Positions 34,374 through 43,845 are shown, counted from the first letter of the stretch. The stretch is 64,000 nucleotides of DNA from Planctobacterium sp965279005 (GCA_965279005.1 CBDIHK010000028.1:62001-126000); one strand, 5' to 3'. Notes: a model not told the origin generated them from the letters alone. Made by a program: numbers and translations.

Positions 34374-37202
34374 ATGACTGATACCCATACTCCCGGACTA
34401 GGGCAACGTTGGTTAAGCAACGCGGAGGTCGAGCTTGGCCTGGGCACGGTGGTCGCTTTGGACAATAGGACAATTTCCTTGTTGTTCCCAGCCACCGGCG
34501 AAACCCGGAATTACGCAATTAAAAATGCCCCGATCAGCCGTATTAGTTTTGCCAATGGCGATGTGGCCACACACGCTGAAGGTTGGCAGCTTAAGGTCAG
34601 CCAGAGCCAAGAAAACAGTGGTGTACTAACCTACACTGGTACCCGGTTGGACAATGGTAAAACAGTATCAATCAAAGAAACCTTTATCGCCCACGACTTT
34701 GTCCTAAGTGAACCGCAAGACCGCCTTTTCAACGGCCATTACGACAGCCCGAAGTGGTTCGAGATCAGGCAAGAAGCCATTGCCCTGACCCAGTCCCACT
34801 TCCAATCGCCACAATTGGGTTTCATGGGAGCACGCGTGCAACTACTCCCACACCAAATCCATATTGCCAAGGAAGTCGGGCAGCGGATTGCCCCTAGGGT
34901 GCTGTTGGCCGATGAAGTAGGGTTGGGCAAAACCATTGAAGCGGCCATGATTGTCCACCAGCAACTGTTGACAGAACGGGCGCAAAGGGTGCTGATAGTA
35001 GTGCCTGAGTCCCTGGTCAACCAATGGCTGGTAGAGATGTTGCGCAAATTCAACCTGAGCTTTGCCATTTTTGATGAAGCCCGTTGTGAATCCCTGGCAG
35101 AAGAGGCGGTAAACCCTTTCGAAACTGAGCAGCTAATATTATGTAGCCTCAAGTTCCTAACCCATAACTCCCGTTATTTCCAACAAGCGCAAGAGGCCGG
35201 TTGGGATTTGATGGTAGTAGACGAAGCACACCACCTGCACTGGAGTGCAGGCAACCCATCCCAAGAATACCAGGTTGTGGAATCTTTGGCGCAGCAAACC
35301 AAAGGCGTGCTGCTGCTGACAGCCACTCCAGACCAGCTTGGCCACGAAAGCCATTTCGCACGGTTGAAGCTACTGGATCCAGATCGCTTCCACGACTACC
35401 AAGCCTTCCTGCACGAAGAACATACTTACAGTGACACGGCGCAGGCCATCGCACCATTGGTATCGGGCGAAGCCGTCTCGGAACAGGAAATCGAACATAT
35501 CGCCAAGCTATTGCCCGAAGTACGGGAACGCTTTAGTAACCTCAATGAAGACAATGACCAACAGCAAGCCCTATTGGCAGAACTATTGGACAGGCACGGC
35601 ACTGGCCGCATTTTATTCCGCAATTCACGGGCATCTATCAGTGGTTTCCCTACTAGGCACTTGCATATTAGCCAGCTTCCAGAGCCAGACCTATACCAAG
35701 AGATTTATGACGACAAACACTTGAAAATGCGCCTAACCCCGGAGCTATTCTATGCCGGGAGCCAGTTCTGGACCGAAATTGATCCAAGGGTGGATTGGTT
35801 TATAGAGACGTTACAATCGTTAAAGGGGCAGAAAGTCCTCACCATCTGCGCCAATTCCATAACCGCGCTGGATCTGGCCGATGCGCTCAGGGTCAAATCC
35901 GGGATCCGCTCAACGGTATTCCACGAAGGGTTGAGTATTGTAGAACGCGACAAGGCTGCCAACTATTTCGCCCAGTCAGAAGATGGCGCCCAGGTTTTGA
36001 TCACCAGCGAAATTGGCAGTGAAGGCCGCAACTTCCAGTTCGCCCACCACCTGATACTATTTGATTTGCCCCTGAACCCTGATTTATTGGAACAGCGCAT
36101 TGGCCGCCTGGATCGAATTGGCCAAACACAAGACATCCAAATCCATGCACCAGTATTTGAACATTCCGGGCAGGCGTTGCTACTGGACTGGTACCACAAT
36201 GGCTTAAATGCCTTTACCCAAACCTGTCCAACCGGGGCAACAGTGTATGAGGAAGTAAAAGAGCTGCTGCATGAATGCTTGTTCAACCCTGCCGACGAGG
36301 CGGCGGCACAGCAGTTGTTGCAGCAAACCCAGTTCCTGCACAATGACTTGAGCCAAAAACTGGAACAAGGCCGTGACAGGCTGCTGGAACTAAACTCTTC
36401 TGGCCAGGGCAAAGTTGATGGCTTTTTGGAGTCACTGTACGACGCCGACAACTCCCCCACCCTGGAACGTTTTATGACCCGGTTGTTTGATACCCTTGGT
36501 GTGCTGCAGCAGGAAAAAGATGAAAAATGCTATTTGCTGACCCCCACGGAATCTATGGTAAACCACATTCCTGGCTTGCAAGACGAAGGCATGACCATCA
36601 CCTACGAGCGTGAAGTAGCCACCCAGTTGGAACATGTGCATTTTGTTACCTGGGATCACCCGCTCGTGCACAATGCAGTGGATATGCTGCTTTCTGACGT
36701 ACATGGCAAGTCGTCAATGGCGTTTTTTAGCAATAAATCTATTCCCGCTGGATATTTCTGGCTGGAGTGTGTGTATTTGCTAACAGCGAAGGGAGCCCCC
36801 GAGCTCCAGTTAAAACGCTTCTTCCCAAATACACCGGTCAAGGTCACCTTGGACGCCTCTGGTAAATTGGGCGAACAACATTTCAGCTTGCTGGACAAGG
36901 TACCGTACAAGGTGGGCAAACAACTTATCAAAGCCTTGGATAAAGGGATAAAAGGCTGCCTGGCAAAAGCCGATACAGTGGCGCAACAACAAGCCACCGA
37001 GATCAAACAAAGCCAATGCGACAAGATAGAATTCCTGTTGGGTGCAGAAATCAGCCGCTTACAAAGGTTACAGCAAGTAAACCCGACGGTGCGCAACGAA
37101 GAGATCGAGGCTTTGCAAATGCAGTTGCAAGAGGTGCTAAAAGCCGCGGGATCAGCTGACATCCATTTGGAAGCCGTGCGAATGGTGGTGAACAACCCCT
37201 AA
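34374..37202 (+). CDS. rapA: RNA polymerase-associated helicase-like protein RapA
   Basis: Swi2/Snf2 ATPase that binds RNA polymerase and recycles it after transcription. The ATG at 34374 gives 942 residues (968 in E. coli). The N-terminus (LGQRWLSNAEVELGLGTVVA) matches the Tudor-like domains of RapA. Helicase motifs are complete: LLADEVGLGKTIEAAM (motif I), VVDEAHHLHW (motif II) and LLTATP (motif III). QRIGRLDRIGQ (motif VI) is also present. The frame is open 69 bp further upstream, but that part does not resemble the family. Its stop overlaps the rluA start by one base (TAATG). Confidence 0.97.
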   Translation: MTDTHTPGLGQRWLSNAEVELGLGTVVALDNRTISLLFPATGETRNYAIKNAPISRISFANGDVATHAEGWQLKVSQSQENSGVLTYTGTRLDNGKTVSIKETFIAHDFVLSEPQDRLFNGHYDSPKWFEIRQEAIALTQSHFQSPQLGFMGARVQLLPHQIHIAKEVGQRIAPRVLLADEVGLGKTIEAAMIVHQQLLTERAQRVLIVVPESLVNQWLVEMLRKFNLSFAIFDEARCESLAEEAVNPFETEQLILCSLKFLTHNSRYFQQAQEAGWDLMVVDEAHHLHWSAGNPSQEYQVVESLAQQTKGVLLLTATPDQLGHESHFARLKLLDPDRFHDYQAFLHEEHTYSDTAQAIAPLVSGEAVSEQEIEHIAKLLPEVRERFSNLNEDNDQQQALLAELLDRHGTGRILFRNSRASISGFPTRHLHISQLPEPDLYQEIYDDKHLKMRLTPELFYAGSQFWTEIDPRVDWFIETLQSLKGQKVLTICANSITALDLADALRVKSGIRSTVFHEGLSIVERDKAANYFAQSEDGAQVLITSEIGSEGRNFQFAHHLILFDLPLNPDLLEQRIGRLDRIGQTQDIQIHAPVFEHSGQALLLDWYHNGLNAFTQTCPTGATVYEEVKELLHECLFNPADEAAAQQLLQQTQFLHNDLSQKLEQGRDRLLELNSSGQGKVDGFLESLYDADNSPTLERFMTRLFDTLGVLQQEKDEKCYLLTPTESMVNHIPGLQDEGMTITYEREVATQLEHVHFVTWDHPLVHNAVDMLLSDVHGKSSMAFFSNKSIPAGYFWLECVYLLTAKGAPELQLKRFFPNTPVKVTLDASGKLGEQHFSLLDKVPYKVGKQLIKALDKGIKGCLAKADTVAQQQATEIKQSQCDKIEFLLGAEISRLQRLQQVNPTVRNEEIEALQMQLQEVLKAAGSADIHLEAVRMVVNNP

Positions 37203-37897
37203 TGGCATTAACCCATTACGCACCGCCAACGGTGCCTTACATAAAGTTGCTGTTCCAGGACGACTGGTTTATCGCTGTAGATAAGCCCAGCGGCTTATTG
37301 TCAGTACCGGGGAAAGATCCAAAGCACCATGACAGTATGGCGACTCGGGTACAGAAAGTGTACCCCACAGCCACCGTTGTGCACCGCTTGGATATGGCAA
37401 CCTCTGGCTTGATGCTGTTTGCCCTGTGCAAAGCAGCGCACCGGGCCATTTCGCGGCAATTTGAGCTGCGCCAAGTTGAAAAAGCCTACATTGCCAGGGT
37501 GTACGGCACCCCCACCAGGACTGAAGGCGAAGTAAGCCTGCCGTTAATATGCGATTGGCCCAACCGGCCTAAGCAAAAAGTGGATATGGATTCGGGTAAA
37601 CCGGCATTGACCCGGTGGCAGCAGTTAGAGTCAGGCGGACAATCTAGCCTTATAGCACTTTATCCGAAAACCGGACGTTCCCACCAGTTAAGGGTGCATA
37701 TGCAAAGCCTGGGGCATCCCATTTTGGGCGACAGGCTCTACGCCCATGCCCCTGCACTTACCATGGCTGCAAGGTTACAGCTGCACGCCTGCGAGCTGCG
37801 CCTCAACCATCCCCATACCGGCGTGCCAATGCACTTGCACAGCGTATGCCCATTTGCCCCTGAAGTCAGCGATCAACGGAATTTGCTAAAGCCCTAG
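37202..37897 (+). CDS. rluA: 23S rRNA/tRNA pseudouridine synthase RluA
   Basis: Isomerises U746 of 23S rRNA and U32 of several tRNAs in E. coli. 231 residues. The catalytic aspartate is D64 in HRLDMATSGL, followed by the IARVYG and TGRSHQLRVHMQSLGHPILGD-type segments typical of the RluA family. It is translationally coupled to rapA, and the rapA-rluA order is also found in E. coli. Confidence 0.96.
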   Translation: MALTHYAPPTVPYIKLLFQDDWFIAVDKPSGLLSVPGKDPKHHDSMATRVQKVYPTATVVHRLDMATSGLMLFALCKAAHRAISRQFELRQVEKAYIARVYGTPTRTEGEVSLPLICDWPNRPKQKVDMDSGKPALTRWQQLESGGQSSLIALYPKTGRSHQLRVHMQSLGHPILGDRLYAHAPALTMAARLQLHACELRLNHPHTGVPMHLHSVCPFAPEVSDQRNLLKP

Positions 37898-37945
37898 CCA
37901 AATAATACGATAGCTAATGAAGGGTCTAATTGTTTGGGGATTGCG

Positions 37946-38839
37946 TTGAAAGCCAGGTATTTATTCTTGTTTTTATGTTTTTGGACAGGTCAAAGCATTG
38001 CCCAGGACACAGATCTGGAACCGACTTGGGAAACCCAGAAGCAAGACGCACAGCGTTTGTTAAGGCCAGAATCATACCGCACCATGATGGTGGGTACCCA
38101 AGAGGTGGTGATTGTCAGCCACGAAGCCAATTTACCACTGGCGAAGGGCGTTATTTTGTTAGTCAGCGAATCTGGTCGCCCCGGTGCTAGCCAGGTTGGC
38201 CTCGCCCCAATGACGGGCTATTTGAATGATTACGGCTGGGCGACGATACTGTTAACTGCGCCAACTTTGGAATGGCAAGCAGAGCCAGAACAGGAAACTG
38301 CAACAGGCAGCCCTACTGACGCTTCCACCGAGCAACAATCCAGCGGCGAAGATGGCCAAGCACTGCCTGTCCCCTCCTTTGATGCGCCACTTTCCATCAA
38401 CCAAGCCATGTACCAGCGCCAAGAACAAAAGTTTATGCTATTGATGAATGCCGCGATGCAAGAAGCCCAGAACTATCCGGGTTTTATTGTAGTGGCGGCC
38501 CAGGGTACATCAGCCGCTTTCCTGGCTAAAATTTACGCCGACGGCCAATTGCGGGCGCCTGACGCCTTTGTCTCCATCAGTGCCAACCTGCCGCAAAAAG
38601 ACCTAAACAACGCCGTCGCCGACGCCATCGCGCGCACGCCAATGCCAGTGCTCGACATCTACAACCAGTGGGATAACGAATGGACTACCAGTACCGCCCG
38701 CGCCCGCAAAGTCACCGCTGAAAAAGCGCTAAAACTACACTTCAGGCAAAGGGAAATAGTAGGTCCTGCCATCAACCGCCAGCAGTTCCAATATATCGCG
38801 AAAGAAATACACGGTTGGCTAACTTATATGGGTTGGTAG
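37946..38839 (+). CDS. DUF3530 family exported protein
   Basis: About 297 residues with a signal peptide (cleavage near SIAQ). The body resembles DUF3530, an alpha/beta-hydrolase-like family: VILLVSESGRPG, then FIVVAAQGTSAAFLAKIY, where the nucleophile elbow would be, and a C-terminal helical end (FQYIAKEIHGWLTYMGW). A low-complexity insert rich in Q, T, S and E (about residues 112-145) separates the halves. The open frame begins at a TTG at 37934, but the TTG at 37946 is preferred because TGGGGA lies about 5 bp before it. The function of the family is unknown. It may be co-transcribed with rapA-rluA. Confidence 0.8.
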   Translation: MKARYLFLFLCFWTGQSIAQDTDLEPTWETQKQDAQRLLRPESYRTMMVGTQEVVIVSHEANLPLAKGVILLVSESGRPGASQVGLAPMTGYLNDYGWATILLTAPTLEWQAEPEQETATGSPTDASTEQQSSGEDGQALPVPSFDAPLSINQAMYQRQEQKFMLLMNAAMQEAQNYPGFIVVAAQGTSAAFLAKIYADGQLRAPDAFVSISANLPQKDLNNAVADAIARTPMPVLDIYNQWDNEWTTSTARARKVTAEKALKLHFRQREIVGPAINRQQFQYIAKEIHGWLTYMGW

Positions 38840-38941
38840 CCAAAAAAATCCGGCGTCATTTCAAGGGGATAGTCAATACCATTGTAGGCCACAGGGTAAT
38901 TGTGATATTTCCGACTATACTAACCATGTAGTCAAATTTAC

Positions 38942-39283
38942 ATGAAGTATTGGTTTCTCGTGACGGTAGACCAGTTTATTGAAAATAAGGCTTCCCAGCT
39001 AGCCTACTATGTCCGCGCCTTTTGGGACGGGCGTATCCCCTATGCTGAAATAGAACTTTATTTCTGGGATACCATGGAAGAGTGGGCGCAAGTCCCCACC
39101 TCTAGCCACGAACCTGCCAGCCCCAAAGAACGTGTATTTTGGCATTTACTGCACCAGCTACACTTTTGGGATCAGGAAAAATTGTTAAATGATCCATACC
39201 TGCATTCAGAACTGCAAGTCTGTGTCGACTTCCTTGAAGGTGCTGAAGCCTTTCCGCTGGATTGTGTTGGTGTAAGGCCCTAA
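38942..39283 (+). CDS. Conserved-looking small cytoplasmic protein, unknown
   Basis: A 113-residue protein without signal peptide or membrane segment, rich in aromatic residues (six W, eight F, five Y). It has an acidic composition and a strong start (MKYWFLVTVDQFIE). The codon use is like that of its neighbours and the ORF fills the space between a DUF3530 gene and the MFS gene on the same strand, so I take it as real. No family is recognised. Confidence 0.65.
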   Translation: MKYWFLVTVDQFIENKASQLAYYVRAFWDGRIPYAEIELYFWDTMEEWAQVPTSSHEPASPKERVFWHLLHQLHFWDQEKLLNDPYLHSELQVCVDFLEGAEAFPLDCVGVRP

Positions 39284-39364
39284 TACCCAGCGCCACTGAT
39301 ACACCGCAAAAAAGCACCAAGCTAACTCATATCACGAAATCGCCATTGCCGTATTAACACAGCC

Positions 39365-40753
39365 GTGTTCCAATACAAGAAAACAAGAATAAGCACGAAA
39401 ATTTTGCGCCAGCTCTTAAAACCCCTGTACGCTTACAAAGACAAACGTATCCTTACCATCTTTATGTTTGGCATTGCCAGCGGCTTCCCTTGGATTATGA
39501 TTGGCTCCGCCATGTCCGCCTGGCTCAAAGATGAATCCCTATCCCGCTCGGCTATTGGGCTTTTTGGTGCGATTTTTGTCGCCTACTCCATCAACTTTTT
39601 ATGGTCCCCTTTGCTCGACCGTATTCGGTTACCCCTGCTTGGCTTGCGTAGGGGCTGGATCCTTGCGATGCAACTATTAATCGTCGCGGCCTGCGTGTTT
39701 ATGGCGCAACTGGACGTGCAAAACCAGCTGTTTTTTATGGCGGCAACAGGCTTGTTTATCGCCATTTGTTCAGCCACCCAGGATATCGCAATAGATGCCT
39801 TCAGGGTTGACACTATCGCCGTCCATGAAAAAGACAAGATTTCAGCCGCTGCAGCGGTAGCCACCGCCGGTTGGTGGACAGGCTATGGTGGCCTGGGTGC
39901 CATTCCATTTTTTTTGGCGGATATGCCTGGCTGGCAATGGAATGAGATTTACCTAGTACTTGGTGCCATGATGGCGGGTTTTATTATTGTCACCTTTTTG
40001 GCCACAGAACCAACAGTTGACCGCAACCAGCAATTAGCGAAATCAGAACAGCTATATCAGCAGATGTTGGGGGACGCCGCCCAGAAAAAACTTAAGGCCA
40101 TTTCAGTATGGTTGCTAATCATGGTGGTGGAACCGTTCCGCGAGTTCTTTAGCCGCAATGGTGTGCGCTTTGCGCTCTCGGTCTTGCTGTTTATCTTTTT
40201 ATTCAAAATGGGTGAAGCCTTCTTGGGGCGCATGTCCATCGTATTTTATAAAGAAATCGGCTTTAGCAATTCTGAGATAGGCAGCTATTCAAAACTACTG
40301 AACTGGTGGGTTACCATCTTTTTTGCCGTCATCGGTGGACTGGTCAACATTAAATACGGCGTATACCGCGGTCTAATGATTAGCGGTATCACCATGGCAC
40401 TCAGTAATTTGATGTTTTCGCTTATTGCCGTGGTAGGCCCTGATAAAACCCTTTTTGTCGCTGCTATCTTTGTTGACGGCTTCACCGGTGCCTGGTCTTC
40501 TGTCGCCATGGTGGCCTTTATTTCACTGTTGTGCAACCGGGCTTTCTCCGCCACCCAATACGCTTTGATGGCTAGTTTAGGCGTATTGGGCAGAACCGTT
40601 CTAGCCTCTTCTAGTGGCTTTATAGTAGACGGCATGGACGGTAACTGGGCAGCGTTTTTTATCCTGACCGCCGTGATGGTCATCCCCAGCCTGATATTCC
40701 TATGGAGTATCCGGCATAAGATAAACGAACTGGAACAAAGGGCTGCGAGATAG
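39365..40753 (+). CDS. AmpG-like MFS permease
   Basis: A 462-residue major-facilitator protein with about 12 transmembrane segments. Several stretches match AmpG muropeptide permeases: FGIASGFPWIMIG at the first membrane segment, and SATQDIAIDAFRVDT between segments 4 and 5. A role in importing anhydro-muropeptides for cell wall recycling is therefore likely, although other sugar or peptide substrates are possible. The start is uncertain: GTG at 39365 opens the frame, and a TTG 13 codons later is an alternative. A short basic N-terminus precedes the first segment. Confidence 0.85.
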   Translation: MFQYKKTRISTKILRQLLKPLYAYKDKRILTIFMFGIASGFPWIMIGSAMSAWLKDESLSRSAIGLFGAIFVAYSINFLWSPLLDRIRLPLLGLRRGWILAMQLLIVAACVFMAQLDVQNQLFFMAATGLFIAICSATQDIAIDAFRVDTIAVHEKDKISAAAAVATAGWWTGYGGLGAIPFFLADMPGWQWNEIYLVLGAMMAGFIIVTFLATEPTVDRNQQLAKSEQLYQQMLGDAAQKKLKAISVWLLIMVVEPFREFFSRNGVRFALSVLLFIFLFKMGEAFLGRMSIVFYKEIGFSNSEIGSYSKLLNWWVTIFFAVIGGLVNIKYGVYRGLMISGITMALSNLMFSLIAVVGPDKTLFVAAIFVDGFTGAWSSVAMVAFISLLCNRAFSATQYALMASLGVLGRTVLASSSGFIVDGMDGNWAAFFILTAVMVIPSLIFLWSIRHKINELEQRAAR

Positions 40754-40940
40754 TTATTAGCTACTGATAGTTTTCTTAGAATTGACAAGGCGTTGCAATC
40801 AATCCCATGAGCTATAAACAAGACACTATAGTCTTATATGTCGGTGGAACTAAGGCAACACGCGGCTAATAAACATGTAAATTTACTACCCGAAAAACCT
40901 GCCGACTAAACCGAGTTTGATTTAACAGGAGAGGTAAGCA

Positions 40941-41195
40941 CTAAAAAATAGTTGTGCCTATCGAGATGTGCCAGGTGTTGCCAGCAAATGCCCAAACACC
41001 GATTAAGAATCCAAAGTTATATAAACGTCCAATATTGTTAGTTTCATAGATGCTTACGTCGTCGTTAAAAAAGCTAACAATAAAGAAGATTGGCAGTAAC
41101 AACCCATGCCAAAGCCCAGATAGAAAGTCAGCCTGTTTTCCACCCTCTAGTTTGTATTTTGAGTTTTTGCCCGGCATTGAAAATGCGTTGCCCAT
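40941..41195 (-). CDS. Small membrane protein, conserved-looking
   Basis: An 84-residue protein with a hydrophilic N-terminus and two hydrophobic segments (about 27-45 and 58-75). The sequence GLWHGLLLPIFFIVSFFND, followed by a Y-D/N-FGFLIG segment, resembles a widespread family of short membrane proteins of unknown function, which supports it being real. It stands in an accessory stretch of short minus-strand genes. Confidence 0.65.
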   Translation of the reverse strand: MGNAFSMPGKNSKYKLEGGKQADFLSGLWHGLLLPIFFIVSFFNDDVSIYETNNIGRLYNFGFLIGVWAFAGNTWHISIGTTIF

Positions 41196-41311
41196 TTTTA
41201 AATCTACCTATTTGTCTATGTTTTAGTTAGCTAGAGACACGCAGAGCCTGCGCAGTCAACATAGCCATGCCAGCAAAGATTTGCGGTTTTCAAGCGAAAT
41301 TCACTTAAATG

Positions 41312-41620
41312 TTACATCTGATAAAACACCTTATACATTGTCACATACTTTTCTTTCTCCAGCAGAAAGTCATCATCTTCAGGGTAATATTTGGCAATAT
41401 CCGGGTTTTCACCTGCGAACTTGCGCACCGAAACAACGGAATCCCACAGCGTAACCAAAAGGAAATACACTGTCTTTTCTTCGTCCTTCCGCTGGAAATA
41501 CAGTTTAACCAGACCTGCGACCAAACCATAGTCGGGTGCAGCCCTTTCCACCATAAACTGCTCATAGTCATCTGCTTTTTCAATAGGGACTTCGCCGTGC
41601 CACAATCTCATAATCGTCAT
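41312..41620 (-). CDS. Antibiotic biosynthesis monooxygenase-like (ABM) protein
   Basis: A 102-residue protein with the pattern of the dimeric alpha/beta-barrel ABM superfamily: MRLWHGEVPIEKADDYEQFM at the N-terminus, then the VYFLLVTLWDS strand and an acidic linker to the C-terminus. Members include small monooxygenases and many proteins of unknown role, so no substrate can be named. AGAGGA lies 8 bp before the ATG. The next minus-strand gene upstream is a small membrane protein. Confidence 0.75.
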   Translation of the reverse strand: MTIMRLWHGEVPIEKADDYEQFMVERAAPDYGLVAGLVKLYFQRKDEEKTVYFLLVTLWDSVVSVRKFAGENPDIAKYYPEDDDFLLEKEKYVTMYKVFYQM

Positions 41621-41663
41621 GATTTATTTCCTCTGCTAAATAGTCACGTTGGCATATCCACTT

Positions 41664-41915
41664 TCACTTAAGCAGCTTTACAAAGAAGCTACCGATTAAC
41701 GACAACATAATGACCGGCAGCAAAACCCATAATAGTAAGGGGATTAAGAATGCCAGTATTAATCCAAAAACCACCGAGACAGCGATGCCAATAAGTGGCA
41801 GCAACACAAACAAGATAAACGCTATTACGCCACTGACAAGTAGCATGGAAAATAGTACAAGGAACACTACAGCGATTGGATTTTCAACTTTTTTACCGTT
41901 AACTAGCAAATGCAT
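41664..41915 (-). CDS. Very hydrophobic small membrane protein
   Basis: An 83-residue product, nearly all hydrophobic after a short N-terminal beta-like part (MHLLVNGKKVENP). Two or three membrane segments are likely. No family is recognised. It starts with ATG 44 bp before the ABM-like gene, so the two may be co-transcribed. Confidence 0.55.
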   Translation of the reverse strand: MHLLVNGKKVENPIAVVFLVLFSMLLVSGVIAFILFVLLPLIGIAVSVVFGLILAFLIPLLLWVLLPVIMLSLIGSFFVKLLK

Positions 41916-42233
41916 GGTTTCAATCTTAGGTTTTGGCGCTTAGTTACACGCAGGGATTATATTTATCCAGCATAAACCATGGTGCCGAAATTGGATAGAT
42001 ATTCTGCCGTCTAGAGGCTGCAGCACGCTCCAATGTCCCGCGCGGTATATTTGCTAATCTTTTCAGTGCAAAGCAATATTGTTGAAAAAAGCAAACGACA
42101 GTGTTGCGTCAGACCAATATAGTTACCCCAAAAAAGCCTTTGGCTGCGCCAAAGATGCAGAGCGTATGCCACGAAATGTTAAACCGGCATGGGCAGCGCA
42201 AAATACAATGCCCTACAAGGGGATAACGTTGCT
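41916..42233. other. Intergenic stretch with one terminator
   Basis: 318 bp without a supportable ORF. It holds the hairpin described at 42130-42154 and otherwise nothing recognised. Confidence 0.4.
42130..42154 (-). terminator. Probable terminator after the alpha/beta hydrolase gene
   Basis: On the minus strand, CTTTGGC and GCCAAAG (42148-42154 and 42038+100 to 42144, i.e. 42138-42144) pair around a 3-nt loop, followed by GC and then six T residues. It lies about 80 bp past the stop at 42234. Confidence 0.65.
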
Positions 42234-43148
42234 TTAAGTCTTGCTTATCCAATTAACAATCTCCTGGTTAACCGTATCAGGTTGTTCCCTATGTAAAAAA
42301 TGCCCTGAATTTTCAATAAGCTGCCATTGGTATTGGGCGCTGGGTTCAAATAAGTCAGCAGCCCTGGGTAACATTTCCTTGCGCATATCTTGCTGGCCAC
42401 AAAGAACCCGGGTTGGCACTTTTATTTTATCGTTTAGGCGGGCGAATATCTCTGCATTGGCTGGATCCCGGTACTTGTTTTGGATGGCTGCGCGATAATA
42501 GGCCAGTGTATCTTCGATGCTTTGCCCGTTTAACATGGCATTTGTGATTTGATCCACATGCGCCTGGTCTTTAAAGTCGGGCGACCATATATTCCAGAGG
42601 AAAGATAGGAAGCCACCATTGGTCCAGCGGATCAAGCGCTCGGGCAACCAGGGAAGTTGGAACAAGAACCAGTGAAACGACCTGATGCAATGCCTTGGTG
42701 ACTTTTTTAGGGTGCGATTGATTTCCACTGGATGCGGCACCGCCAGTACCATAGCACGGCTGATTTTTTCAGGGAAAGCCCCGAGTATGCCATAACTAAT
42801 AGCCGCCCCCCAATCCTGCCCAACAAGAAATACAGGATTACCGCCATTTAACTTATCGATAAAACCTACCATGTCCTTGGCCAAGGTTGCCCGGTCAAAA
42901 TAGCTACCTGGCTTGGTTTTGGTTGGCAAATACCCCCTGGTAAACGGCGCAATAACACGATAGCCAGCGGCAGCCAAATGGCGAATTTGATGCTCCCAAG
43001 AATAGGCATTATCCGGATAGCCATGTATTAGCAGCACCATTGGCCCTTGCCCGGCCTCAAGGTAACAGTAGTCCGCATCATTTATACGAATGAACTTGTG
43101 TTCGGCGTAAACAATTTTCTTCATACCTGGATGGTCTGATCCGTACAT
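42234..43148 (-). CDS. Alpha/beta hydrolase (epoxide hydrolase / dehalogenase type)
   Basis: About 304 residues of alpha/beta-hydrolase fold. The oxyanion-hole region reads VLLIHGYPDNAYSWEHQI. The nucleophile elbow is VGQDWGAAIS, where an aspartate rather than a serine acts as nucleophile, as in epoxide hydrolases and haloalkane dehalogenases. The catalytic histidine is in SGHFLHREQP near the C-terminus. The substrate is unknown. I prefer the ATG at 43148; a GTG directly before it and an ATG nine codons later are alternatives. A 50-70 bp gap separates it from the DUF962 gene on the same strand. Confidence 0.88.
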   Translation of the reverse strand: MYGSDHPGMKKIVYAEHKFIRINDADYCYLEAGQGPMVLLIHGYPDNAYSWEHQIRHLAAAGYRVIAPFTRGYLPTKTKPGSYFDRATLAKDMVGFIDKLNGGNPVFLVGQDWGAAISYGILGAFPEKISRAMVLAVPHPVEINRTLKKSPRHCIRSFHWFLFQLPWLPERLIRWTNGGFLSFLWNIWSPDFKDQAHVDQITNAMLNGQSIEDTLAYYRAAIQNKYRDPANAEIFARLNDKIKVPTRVLCGQQDMRKEMLPRAADLFEPSAQYQWQLIENSGHFLHREQPDTVNQEIVNWISKT

Positions 43149-43219
43149 CACTTAATCTCTATTCAATCTGTTCAATGGGTTGACGTTAACATCTGTTGTG
43201 TCGGGTATGCCTTTGAATG

Positions 43220-43543
43220 CTAAAACGGGATTTTTCCCGTCAGGATATCCCAAAACATGCGCCAATCCCCTATCAAGCTATAAATCGGATAGGTGAAGGT
43301 CGCTGGCTTATTATTCTCGAATATAAAATGCCCAACCCAGGCAAAGCCATAACCAGCAATTGGTAAGCCGAGTAGCCAGATTAGCTGACCAGACACAATT
43401 GCGAACACGATGATCATTAATACAACCAGTGAACCAATGAAGTGCAGCCTTCGGCATGCCATATTGGCATGCTGTGACAAATAAAAGGGGTAGAACTCTT
43501 GGAAAGATTTGTATTCAGTGGGCGAAGCGCCATGTTGTGCCAT
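43220..43543 (-). CDS. DUF962 / Mpo1-like membrane protein
   Basis: A 107-residue protein with two central hydrophobic segments. It has the conserved histidine pattern of the DUF962 family: QHANMACRRLHFIGS early, and WVGHFIFENNKPATF later. Yeast Mpo1, a relative, is a dioxygenase in fatty-acid alpha-oxidation; whether the bacterial proteins share this activity is an inference. The ATG at 43543 has GAGG 8 bp upstream; the frame is open 36 bp further. Confidence 0.85.
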   Translation of the reverse strand: MAQHGASPTEYKSFQEFYPFYLSQHANMACRRLHFIGSLVVLMIIVFAIVSGQLIWLLGLPIAGYGFAWVGHFIFENNKPATFTYPIYSLIGDWRMFWDILTGKIPF

Positions 43544-43777
43544 CTTGTTATCCTCACTAATGTTTGTAAGAAGGGTCAATTCTTTCTAGGCGAAGTAGCA
43601 GCGCTGGCCATGCGAGCAACCTAGCCTCCCTACTGCTTGGCATTTTGCTCATCGCGCCCACGTGCGGAAAAGTAGTCCGGCATCTGCGCGCTAGTGCTAA
43701 TTTGACCTAATAATGCACTCAATATCAGGCCTGCTTGCTAAGTTGGGCCTATTATTGGCGATCCCATGTCGAGAGTT

Positions 43778-43793
43778 TGTAAACTTGTTTACA
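43778..43793. promoter_or_regulatory. Palindromic candidate operator before the Crp/Fnr gene
   Basis: TGTAAAC-TT-GTTTACA, a perfect 7-bp inverted repeat with a 2-nt spacer, ends 52 bp before the regulator's ATG. A symmetric site of this size fits a dimeric Crp/Fnr-family protein, possibly acting on its own gene, although it does not match the classical Crp or Fnr consensus. Confidence 0.5.
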
Positions 43794-43845
43794 TTTGAAC
43801 TAGATTTGTACTATTGCCAATTTTGTCAACTACAGCAATGCGGTC

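Noticed and set aside
40285..40821. A 178-codon minus-strand frame opposite the AmpG-like gene
   Set aside because: The plus-strand frame has clear MFS features; this one does not.
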